DNA of 64,000 nt from Paramagnetospirillum magnetotacticum MS-1 (GTDB taxonomy: Bacteria; Pseudomonadota; Alphaproteobacteria; Rhodospirillales; Magnetospirillaceae): the NCBI RefSeq assembly GCF_000829825.1, contig NZ_JXSL01000030.1:255501-319500 (forward strand). Direction: 5' to 3'. Both the position numbers and the translations under genes were made by a program. The notes beneath the pieces were generated by a model. That model had not been told where the DNA came from. It did no database searches and saw nothing but the letters and a program-made list of their open reading frames with translations. Below, in pieces: positions 57,475 to 64,000 of the stretch. Each line of letters begins with the position of its first letter. The first letter of the stretch is position 1.

Positions 57475-58598
57475 CCCAGTTCTCCTTCGAGCTTCTCGCC
57501 ACCGACGGGGCCGCCCGGCGCGGACGCGTCAACACCGCCCACGGCACTCTCGACACCCCCGCCTTCATGCCGGTGGGCACGGCGGGCACGGTCAAGGCCA
57601 TGCTGCCCGCCTCCGTGGCCGCCACCGGGGCCCAGATCGTGCTGGGCAACACCTATCACCTGATGCTGCGCCCCGGCGCCGAACGGGTGGCGCGGCTGGG
57701 CGGCCTGCACCAATTCATGAACTGGCCCGGCCCGATCCTCACCGATTCCGGCGGGTTCCAGGTGATGAGCCTGGCCAAGCTCAGGAAGATGGATGCGGAC
57801 GGCGTCACCTTCCAGTCGCACCATGACGGGTCCAAGCACCGCCTGACCCCGGAAAGCTCAATGGAGATCCAGCGGCTGCTGGATGCCGACATCACCATGG
57901 CCTTCGACGAATGCACGCCCTTTCCCGCCACCCATGAACAGGCGGAAGAAAGCATGCGCCTGTCCATGCGCTGGGCGCGGCGCTCCAAGGAGGCCTTCGT
58001 CCAGCGGCCCGGCTATGGCCTGTTCGGTATCGTTCAGGGCGGCGTTTACCCGGATCTGCGCGCCGAATCGGCCCAAGCGCTGCAAGAGATCGGCTTCGAA
58101 GGCTATGCGGTGGGCGGGCTGGCGGTGGGCGAGGGCCAGGAGGCCATGTTCGCGACGCTGGACGTCACCACGCCGCTTCTGCCCGCCGACAAGCCCCGCT
58201 ACCTGATGGGCGTTGGCAGGCCGTCGGACATCATCGGCGCTGTGGGACGCGGCATCGACATGTTTGATTGCGTCATGCCCACGAGGTCGGGCCGCACCGC
58301 CCAGGCCTTCACCAAACGCGGCACCGTCAATCTTCGGAACGCGCGCCACCAGGACGATCCCCGGCCGCTGGAAGAGGGCTGCCCCTGCCCGGCCTGCCGC
58401 GACCATTCCAGGGCCTATCTCCATCATCTGATCCGCTCGGAAGAGATCCTGGGGCCCATGCTGCTCACCTGGCATAACATTCAGGCCTATCAGACCTTGA
58501 TGGCCGGATTGCGGGGCGCAATCGCCGAAGGCCGCTTCGCCCAATTCGCCGCCGAGGCACAAGCACTGGAAGAGATGGGCGATATCGCGCCATTATAG
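57471..58598 (+). CDS. tgt: Queuine tRNA-ribosyltransferase
   Basis: Exchanges guanine-34 for a queuine precursor in tRNA. 375 residues; TIM-barrel landmarks [20 protein letters not shown] (catalytic Asp), [14 protein letters not shown] and DVMPTRSGR-type segment [16 protein letters not shown], and the zinc site [17 protein letters not shown]. The start at 57471 overlaps queA; an upstream in-frame ATG lies inside queA. Confidence 0.97.
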   Translation: MTQFSFELLATDGAARRGRVNTAHGTLDTPAFMPVGTAGTVKAMLPASVAATGAQIVLGNTYHLMLRPGAERVARLGGLHQFMNWPGPILTDSGGFQVMSLAKLRKMDADGVTFQSHHDGSKHRLTPESSMEIQRLLDADITMAFDECTPFPATHEQAEESMRLSMRWARRSKEAFVQRPGYGLFGIVQGGVYPDLRAESAQALQEIGFEGYAVGGLAVGEGQEAMFATLDVTTPLLPADKPRYLMGVGRPSDIIGAVGRGIDMFDCVMPTRSGRTAQAFTKRGTVNLRNARHQDDPRPLEEGCPCPACRDHSRAYLHHLIRSEEILGPMLLTWHNIQAYQTLMAGLRGAIAEGRFAQFAAEAQALEEMGDIAPL

Positions 58599-58634
58599 CC
58601 GGGCCGCCGCCGCGACCCGTTATGAGGTGTGTTC

Positions 58635-59141
58635 ATGCTCGACGATACCGAGGGTCTGCCCCTCGATCTGCCCCCCGCGGCCGAGGCGGCGCTGAGGGAA
58701 GCTGGGCGCCTGTGGCACGAAGAGGCGGCCGCCGAAGCCAAGGTGAGGGAAGCCCTGGCCCTGGCGCCCGACACCCTGGCGGCCCGCATCGGCGCCTATA
58801 AATTCTATTTCTACCGCCACCGTCTGGACGAGGCCCTGCCCCATGCCCGCTCCTGCGTGGCCTTCGCCCTGGCGGCGCTGGGACTGGGCGAGGATTGGCG
58901 GAGCGTGAAGTCCGGCGACGCGGCTTTCGTCGGCAGTGCCGTCACCTTGGCTCCGCTGCCCAAGCTGCTGATGCAGACCCTGATCGCCACCGGCTATGTG
59001 CTGGCCCGGCTGGGCCGCATCGAGGAATCCGAGGCGCATCTGTCCAAAGTGCTGGAGCTTGACCCCGGCGATCGGCTGGGGGCGGGCCGCATGCTGGCGG
59101 TGGTGCGGCGCGGCGGCATCGAGGACGAGATCGAGCCGTGA
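58635..59141 (+). CDS. TPR-like unknown protein
   Basis: 168 residues of helical sequence with two to three tetratricopeptide-like repeats: AAAEAKVREALALAPDTLAA, then a less regular middle, then TGYVLARLGRIEESEAHLSK with VLELDPGDRL. It follows tgt by 36 bp and its stop overlaps the next start. No enzyme motif. A scaffolding or binding role is inferred from the repeats. Confidence 0.75.
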   Translation: MLDDTEGLPLDLPPAAEAALREAGRLWHEEAAAEAKVREALALAPDTLAARIGAYKFYFYRHRLDEALPHARSCVAFALAALGLGEDWRSVKSGDAAFVGSAVTLAPLPKLLMQTLIATGYVLARLGRIEESEAHLSKVLELDPGDRLGAGRMLAVVRRGGIEDEIEP

Positions 59142-59725
59142 ATGGCCATCTGGCCTACGGCCTGGCCTGGATCGCCTTCGGCCTGTCCCACAGCGCGCTG
59201 GCCGGGCGGCACCTCGCCGGGCGGTGGTCGAGGATTGTATACAATGTCATCGCTGTCGCCGCCTTCCTTGCCTTGGGGGCGGTGGGAGGCCGGGCGCTGG
59301 GGGCCGAACCTGTCTTCGACCTGCCGCTTTGGGCGCGGTGGGGAATGGGAGGCGTCCATGTGGCGGGCTGGGCGGTGATGCTGTATGCGGCGCGCTTCTA
59401 CGATCTGGGGCGTCTGGGCGGCCTCGCCCAATTGCGCCAGCCGGAGAGCCCCGAGGACGAATCCCTGCGCCTGGATGGCCCCCATGCCTGGGTGCGCCAT
59501 CCCCTCTATGCCGGGGCGTTCCTGATCCTATGGGGAGCCGCGCCGTCGCCGTTGGGCCTGGCCACGGCCATCTGGGGCAGCCTTTACCTTCTGGTCGGCA
59601 CCGCCTGCGAAGAGCGCCGCCTGCTGGCCCGCTATGGCGAGGATTACGCCGCCTACCGGGCCAGGGTGCCAGCCTTCGTGCCGTGGCGGGGAAGAGCAGC
59701 CTTGAGCGCAGATGCGAAGAGTTGA
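59138..59725 (+). CDS. Isoprenylcysteine/phospholipid methyltransferase-like membrane protein
   Basis: 195 residues from a GTG overlapping the previous stop. Four to five hydrophobic segments; the C-terminal half has the fingerprint of the ICMT/PEMT membrane methyltransferases: HAWVRHPLYAGAFLILWG, then EERRLLARYGEDYAAYRARV with FVPWRG. These bind SAM at the membrane surface. The substrate is unknown. An inverted repeat follows its stop directly. Confidence 0.85.
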   Translation: MNGHLAYGLAWIAFGLSHSALAGRHLAGRWSRIVYNVIAVAAFLALGAVGGRALGAEPVFDLPLWARWGMGGVHVAGWAVMLYAARFYDLGRLGGLAQLRQPESPEDESLRLDGPHAWVRHPLYAGAFLILWGAAPSPLGLATAIWGSLYLLVGTACEERRLLARYGEDYAAYRARVPAFVPWRGRAALSADAKS

Positions 59726-59796
59726 ACCACGAAGGCATGAAGGCGCGAAGGATCACGAAGAAGAAGACGCTTCTCTTTTCTTCGTGCCTTCGTGGT
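59726..59796. repeat. Long imperfect inverted repeat (ACCACGAAGGCA ... TGCCTTCGTGGT)
   Basis: 12-bp perfect arms separated by 47 bp that contain further GAAGG/CCTTC and CACGAAG/CTTCGTG matches, so nearly the whole 71 bp can fold back. This kind of CACGAAGG repeat is scattered in many proteobacteria. It stands between two converging genes and may act as a terminator. Confidence 0.7.
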
Positions 59797-59824
59797 GAAT
59801 TTTCCGGGGCGGGCGTCGAGATGC

Positions 59825-60343
59825 CTACCGCTTGATATTACAGGCCTTGTCGGCGGCGGCCAGGGCGTCGGAGAAGCCCGACAGCGGGAAAGCGGCGGCG
59901 ATGTCGGCACCCTTGGCCGGGCTGGCGTGCAGGATGGCCTCCCTGCCCTTTTGCAGACTGGCGATGATGGCCTTGTCCGCCTTGGAATCGGCGGCCCAGG
60001 CGCGGTCGCCCTTGGTGAACAGCGAGTGCTTCATGGCGCCCACCTGCAGTTCCACCGAGGAATCCTTCTTGAACCCGTAGACGCCGTTGATGCTGACCTC
60101 GTCGCTGCTCTTGGCGCCGGGGCGGTGGGTGACGATCAGATAGGTGGTGGTGGGCTTGCCCTTCTCGCCTCCGGTCACCTTGCCCGCCGTGGCCGCCAGA
60201 TAGCAGGTGGTGGACTTGCCCTCGGCATAGGAGAAGGCTTCCCATTCGCCGAACTTGCCCAACCGCTTGGTGGAATCGGCGGCAATAGCCGTACCGGCCG
60301 ATGCGATCAGGATGGCGGCAATGACAAGCGGGCGGACGATCAT
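59825..60343 (-). CDS. Invasion-associated locus B (IalB) family-like exported protein
   Basis: 172 residues with a signal peptide (MIVRPLVIAAILIASAGTAI, cleavage near AIA-AD). The mature start STKRLGKFGEWEAFSYAEGK with TTCYLAAT is the IalB-family signature, and the remaining beta-rich part has a second cysteine near the end (KACNIK) that could bond with it. Role in alphaproteobacteria is unclear despite the name. GAGG lies nine bases before the ATG. Confidence 0.85.
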   Translation of the reverse strand: MIVRPLVIAAILIASAGTAIAADSTKRLGKFGEWEAFSYAEGKSTTCYLAATAGKVTGGEKGKPTTTYLIVTHRPGAKSSDEVSINGVYGFKKDSSVELQVGAMKHSLFTKGDRAWAADSKADKAIIASLQKGREAILHASPAKGADIAAAFPLSGFSDALAAADKACNIKR

Positions 60344-60461
60344 GGTGAAATTCCTCGAAAGCAACCACTGGACTCTTCTTAACCGGCCTCGCCGGGCTTG
60401 TGAATCGAAAAGGGCCCGGCCGCATGGCCGAGCCCTTCTCCAATTCGGTCGACCGCACCCA

Positions 60462-61490
60462 TTAGGGCAGGACGATCTCCACGCGGCGGTTCTGCGGCTC
60501 GCGCACGCCATCGGGGGTCGGGACCATGGGCGAGGACTTGCCCTTGGCGACCACGACGATCTGGCTGGCCGGGATGCCCAGCTGCTCGAGCTGCGCCTTG
60601 ACGGCGGCGCCGCGCTTCTCGGACAGGGCCTGGTTGTACTTGGCGCTGCCCGACAGGTCGGTATGGGCCGACAGGTCGATGCGGGCGGCACCGGCGGTCT
60701 TGGCGGCACCGGCGGCCTGCTGCAGGACGCGGGCGGCTTCGGGGGTGATCTGCGCCTTGTCGAAGTCGAAGAACACGATGTAGTTCTTCTGCGCCTGAGC
60801 CACGGGCTTGGGAGCGGGCACGGGAGCCGGGGCGGCGACCGGGGCCGGAGCCGGGGCCGGGGCGGCCTTGGGCGCGTTGAACTTGTAGACGAAGCCCAGC
60901 ATCAGGCCGTGATCCCGATACTCGGAATCCAGCTTGGTGTTGGTGGTCGCGGCCTTGGACTCGTAGTTCAGGGTCGAGAAGTAGCGGTACTGGGCCTTCA
61001 GCTCGACATTGCTGGTGAGGTCATAGCCCACGCCGGCAAAGCCCTGATAGGCGAACTGCCAATCGTCGCCGCTATAGGCGTTGGCGCCGTTCTTCTTGAC
61101 GGTGCCGTTGTCCAGGCGGGCGGCACCGATACCCAGGCCGACGAAGGGATGCCACTTGGACTGGGGCAGGAACTCGTACACGCCGTTGAACATGGGAGCC
61201 AGGGCGGAGGTATCGCCGCTGCCGGTGGCGCCGCCAACCTTGGACACGCCGCTGGAGCGGTAGGACAGCTCGCCTTCCGCGCGCCATTGGCCGAATGCGT
61301 AACCGACCACGCCCTGGGTCAGCCAGCCCACATCGGACTCGGACTTGAGACCGGCGACGCCGCTGTTCTTGGAATCCTGCAGGAGCTGGGCGCCAGCATC
61401 GAGGCCGACATACCACTGAGCCTGGGCGGCGACGGGGGCCAGGGCGCCGACGACGACGGCCGCGGCAAGGAGGGATTTAAAGCTGCGCAT
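60462..61490 (-). CDS. OmpA family outer-membrane protein
   Basis: 342 residues: signal peptide MRSFKSLLAAAVVVGALAPV (cleavage AQA-QW), an eight-strand beta-barrel (about residues 24-205, with aromatic-ended strands such as WHPFVGLGIGAARL), an Ala/Pro linker, and a C-terminal OmpA domain with FFDFDKAQITPEAARVL and SAHTDLSGSAKYNQALSEKR, which binds peptidoglycan. It links outer membrane and cell wall. The start was placed at 61490, not the open extension to 61622, because of the signal peptide and GGGAAGG upstream. Confidence 0.95.
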   Translation of the reverse strand: MRSFKSLLAAAVVVGALAPVAAQAQWYVGLDAGAQLLQDSKNSGVAGLKSESDVGWLTQGVVGYAFGQWRAEGELSYRSSGVSKVGGATGSGDTSALAPMFNGVYEFLPQSKWHPFVGLGIGAARLDNGTVKKNGANAYSGDDWQFAYQGFAGVGYDLTSNVELKAQYRYFSTLNYESKAATTNTKLDSEYRDHGLMLGFVYKFNAPKAAPAPAPAPVAAPAPVPAPKPVAQAQKNYIVFFDFDKAQITPEAARVLQQAAGAAKTAGAARIDLSAHTDLSGSAKYNQALSEKRGAAVKAQLEQLGIPASQIVVVAKGKSSPMVPTPDGVREPQNRRVEIVLP

Positions 61491-61626
61491 GGTTTTAAAC
61501 CTTCCCGGTGGGGTGCGAGGCGTTAGAGAATCTGCCCCATATGTACAACCGCCCCTGCCCCCCCACAAGGTAACCGCGCCGCGCTGCAGCATGTTCCGCA
61601 CCGACTGTTGCGAAAAAGACACAGGC

Positions 61627-62421
61627 CTACGCGGAAGGTATGGGCGCTTCGTCCGGGGCCGGGACTTCCGCCTGAGCCTTGAGGCGGCGGAACGAGCGCA
61701 AGCTGAGTGGGATCATCCCCAGATACAAGACACCCAGCAGCGACAGGGTCAGCCAGGGCTCGGTCACCATGAAAGCCGCCGCGAGGCCAATGATCAGCAG
61801 GATGGGCAGGACCCAACGGTGGGGCACGCGCACTTTTTTCCCCGAGAAGGTGGGGATCTTGCTGACCATCAGGAAGGAAACGCCCAACAAGAAGACCGCG
61901 ACCACCGCGGGCTGATCGAAGAAGCCGCCGCCGAACTGGATGGTGAAGACCATGGGAAGCAAGACCAGCCCGGCCGCCGCCGGAGCCGGAACGCCGGTGA
62001 AGAAGTTATAGGCGTAGGGCGGCAGGTCGGGTTCGCCGATCATGGTGTTGAAGCGGGCCAGACGCAGCGCGCAGCACACCGAGAACAGCAAGACCAGCGC
62101 CCAGCCGAATCCTCCGGCGCCTTGCATGGTCCAAAAATACAGCACCATGGCGGGCGCCACGCCGAAGCTGACGAAATCGGAAAGGGAATCCAGTTCGGCG
62201 CCGAACTTGGAGGTGCCTTGAAGCAGCCGCGCCACCCGCCCGTCCAACCCGTCCAGAATGGCGGCCAGAACGGTGGAGATCACCGCCTCCTTCCACATGC
62301 CGTGTACGGCGAAGCGGATGGAGGTGAGGCCAGCGCACAGCGCCAGCAGCGTCAGGATGTTGGGGATCAGCTTGTTGATCGACAACCCCCGGATACGGGG
62401 CGGACGCTTGGGGCGGAACAT
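61627..62421 (-). CDS. pssA: CDP-diacylglycerol-serine O-phosphatidyltransferase
   Basis: Makes phosphatidylserine from CDP-diacylglycerol and serine. 264 residues with about eight hydrophobic segments; the CDP-alcohol phosphotransferase motif appears as DGLDGRVARLLQGTSKFGAE with DSLSDFVSFG following (the D-x2-D-G-x2-A-R-x8-G-x3-D-x3-D pattern). It overlaps psd by one base (ATGA in order), so the two enzymes of phosphatidylethanolamine synthesis are coupled. Confidence 0.96.
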   Translation of the reverse strand: MFRPKRPPRIRGLSINKLIPNILTLLALCAGLTSIRFAVHGMWKEAVISTVLAAILDGLDGRVARLLQGTSKFGAELDSLSDFVSFGVAPAMVLYFWTMQGAGGFGWALVLLFSVCCALRLARFNTMIGEPDLPPYAYNFFTGVPAPAAAGLVLLPMVFTIQFGGGFFDQPAVVAVFLLGVSFLMVSKIPTFSGKKVRVPHRWVLPILLIIGLAAAFMVTEPWLTLSLLGVLYLGMIPLSLRSFRRLKAQAEVPAPDEAPIPSA

Positions 62422-63131
62422 CAGCGGATTTCTCCCTGGCGGGCGCCTTCCGTGGAGTCAAGATCGGCCAGCACGGTCTCACCGGCGATGATGCTCTGGC
62501 CCAGGCTGACCAGGGGCGAGACGCCCGCTGGCAGATAGACGTCGACGCGAGAGCCGAAACGGATCAGGCCGAAACGCTGACCGGCGCGCACCGCCTGCCC
62601 GTCCTTGAGATCGCATTTGATGCGCCGCGCCACCAGACCGGCAATCTGCACGAAGGCGATTTCGCGGCCATCGGCGCGGCTCATGCGCACGCTCATGCGT
62701 TCGTTGTCGGCGCTGGCCTTGTCCAGGGAGGCGTCGAGGAACTGGCCCGGCCGGTACGAGCATTTGACGATGGTGCCGTCCACCGGGCAGCGGTTGATAT
62801 GCACCGAGAACACGCTCATGAACACCGAGATGCGCATGCGGGGTTCCTCGCCCATCTCCAGTTCGGGAGGCGGGGCGACCATGCCCACCATCTGCACCAC
62901 GCCGTCGGCGGGGCTGATCACCAGGCCGTCACGGGTGGGCGTGACGCGGTCGGGATCGCGGAAGAACCATGCGCACCAGCAGGTGAGCAGCGCCCCCGCC
63001 CATCCCAGCGGCGCCCAGATCTGGCCCAGCAGCAGGGCTCCCAGCGCGAAGAGTCCGACAAACGGCCAGCCTTCGCGGTTGATGGGAAACCAAAGATACT
63101 TGGTCAAGGAAATCTGCTGCGCCTGCACCAT
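62421..63131 (-). CDS. psd: Phosphatidylserine decarboxylase proenzyme
   Basis: Converts phosphatidylserine to phosphatidylethanolamine. 236 residues, the short alphaproteobacterial type. Two N-terminal membrane segments, then [12 protein letters not shown] and [16 protein letters not shown], and the self-cleavage site [11 protein letters not shown], where the serine of Gly-Ser becomes the pyruvoyl group. Directly upstream of pssA. Confidence 0.96.
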   Translation of the reverse strand: MVQAQQISLTKYLWFPINREGWPFVGLFALGALLLGQIWAPLGWAGALLTCWCAWFFRDPDRVTPTRDGLVISPADGVVQMVGMVAPPPELEMGEEPRMRISVFMSVFSVHINRCPVDGTIVKCSYRPGQFLDASLDKASADNERMSVRMSRADGREIAFVQIAGLVARRIKCDLKDGQAVRAGQRFGLIRFGSRVDVYLPAGVSPLVSLGQSIIAGETVLADLDSTEGARQGEIR

Positions 63132-63218
63132 TTCACCCCTTCGAAATACGCCGCCCCTTTTGGAATTTCATCCCGGTCGGCGGCATGATACTAGTGTGGA
63201 GGAATTGAAGTTCCTACC

Positions 63219-63767
63219 ATGAATTTCATTGGGGATCGGGCGACCTTACGCATGTCCAAGCCGAATGCGTTTTCTTTAGGCGGCATGAGCATGCCGCTGG
63301 ATATCGACGCCGTCCTTGAAGGAGCCGAGGCGCCGCCTCTGACTCTGGACAATGGCCCTGTTGCCTTTGATTTCGGCTTTCGCTTCGTCCGCTTTGCCGC
63401 CCGGCTGGAACAGTCGGACTCGGGCGTTCAACTCAAGCTGGTGGGCGATCTCGGTCCCATGCCGTTCTCGGCGGAATCGCCCGCCGCCCGCGCCGGTCTC
63501 GCCCGCATCGTCGAGTCGGGAAATTCCGTGCTGGGAACGGGCACCCTGCGCATCGGTCAAGGCCGCATCCTGCTGGGCGGAGATCTTCGCATTCCCGCGC
63601 CGGTTTCGGCGGTGGGACTGGTCTCGGCGGTGGCGTGCTTCCTGGCTCCGGCGACGCCCTATATGGAGCTGATCTCCATGTATGTCCGCCCGCCCCTGGC
63701 CCCCGCCCGCATCGGCGAAAGCGCCGTGCGGCCCGAGTGGCGCAAGGCAAAGCGCCACTACACCTGA
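63219..63767 (+). CDS. Unknown soluble protein
   Basis: 182 residues from the ATG at 63219; the true start may be 63252 or 63285 (the GGAGG before the first ATG is about 16 bases away, too far to be convincing). The protein contains LEQSDSGVQLKLVGDLGPMP and GILLGGDLRIPAPVSA-like beta-type stretches, and a C-terminal ALAPARIGE-like tail. It resembles hypothetical proteins found next to psd/pssA in related bacteria, but no function is known to me. Confidence 0.7.
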   Translation: MNFIGDRATLRMSKPNAFSLGGMSMPLDIDAVLEGAEAPPLTLDNGPVAFDFGFRFVRFAARLEQSDSGVQLKLVGDLGPMPFSAESPAARAGLARIVESGNSVLGTGTLRIGQGRILLGGDLRIPAPVSAVGLVSAVACFLAPATPYMELISMYVRPPLAPARIGESAVRPEWRKAKRHYT

Positions 63768-63770
63768 GTC

Positions 63771-64000
63771 TCACTTCTCCGGGGCGTTGAACACCTGACC
63801 GGGATAGATGAGGTCGGGGTTCTTGATGTGATCGCGGTTGGCCTCGAAGATCACCGTATAGGCCATGCCCTGGCCATAAAGCCGCCGGGCGATGCGCCAA
63901 AGGGAATTGCCCTGCAGCACGGTCACGGTCGAGCCTCCCTTGGGCGGCACCTCGTCGCCTCTGGACCAGGAGGTCTCCACCCTCGCGATGACCTTGCCCT
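63771..64000 (-). CDS. LysM-domain protein (N-terminus outside window)
   Basis: Only the last 76 residues are in the window, open to the right edge. They contain one LysM module (VTVLQGNSLWRIARRLYGQG with TVIFEANRDHIKNPDLIYPG) at the very C-terminus, which binds peptidoglycan. The stretch before it (VETSWSRGDEVPPKGG) is typical of large LysM proteins of Rhodospirillales. Its stop is 3 bp from that of the convergent unknown gene. Confidence 0.9.
   Translation of the reverse strand, partial: GKVIARVETSWSRGDEVPPKGGSTVTVLQGNSLWRIARRLYGQGMAYTVIFEANRDHIKNPDLIYPGQVFNAPEK

Overview
The window is 64 kb of high-GC alphaproteobacterial chromosome. The gene content (CtrA and a DivL-like kinase, the RpoE-ChrR pair, the mutM/ubiE/ubiB block, a flagellar ATPase operon) and protein sequences suggest a Rhodospirillales bacterium close to Magnetospirillum. 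Nearly all of it is ordinary single-copy chromosome. I see no rRNA, tRNA, CRISPR array or intact insertion sequence.

Layout. 1-2.4 kb: a patatin-like phospholipase cut by the window edge, a cyclic-nucleotide-binding protein and an AEC transporter. 2.4-9.2 kb: a complete leucine/isovalerate degradation operon (isovaleryl-CoA dehydrogenase, both methylcrotonyl-CoA carboxylase subunits, methylglutaconyl-CoA hydratase, HMG-CoA lyase) with a candidate operator in front. 9.3-15.4 kb: membrane and small unknown proteins, a NYN-domain protein, an Lrp-type regulator, a 2-Cys peroxiredoxin, thioredoxin reductase and a LysR regulator. 15.4-15.7 kb: an array of tight hairpins ending in a strong terminator, probably a structured RNA. 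16.0-18.7 kb: an accessory-looking segment with an unknown protein, a Y-family polymerase behind a GTTC-N7-GTTC SOS box, and a small zinc-ribbon protein; a 13-bp direct repeat lies on either side. 18.8-22.6 kb: a DUF4337 protein, a second Y-family polymerase (DinB with a zinc ribbon), a methyltransferase and a hydrolase. 22.6-28.9 kb: a DivL-like multi-PAS kinase whose phospho-acceptor histidine is alanine, a DedA-like protein, FliJ, FliI and CtrA. 29-34 kb: UbiB, UbiE, MutM, a small exported protein, enoyl-CoA hydratase and ribosomal protein S20. 34.5-40.7 kb: the dnaA-dnaN-recF-gyrB replication block. 41.1-49.6 kb: two convergent operons that look like a ChrR/sigma-E (singlet-oxygen) regulon. 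One holds a flavin oxidoreductase, DUF1365, a CFA-type methyltransferase, an MFS carrier and a DUF3833 lipoprotein; the other holds a 53-residue ORF, rpoE, chrR, a DUF6134-like protein, an SDR and a SnoaL-like protein. Both start with the same TGATCC-N16-CGTA promoter pattern. 49.7-64 kb: prs, a lipoprotein, a laccase-domain protein, a MidA-like methyltransferase, lgt, a heptose epimerase, proline iminopeptidase, queA-tgt, a TPR-like protein, an isoprenylcysteine-methyltransferase-like protein, an IalB-like protein, an OmpA-family porin, pssA-psd, an unknown protein and the end of a LysM protein.

How the parts fit. The leucine operon feeds acetyl-CoA and acetoacetate. The DivL-like pseudokinase and CtrA belong to one cell-cycle/motility pathway and flank flagellar export genes. 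The RpoE-ChrR pair very probably drives the neighbouring lipid-modification genes. Several dispersed repeat families lie between operons: four CGTCATCCC-type palindromes, a second family whose central hairpin changes sequence but keeps pairing, and a 16-bp palindrome seen twice.
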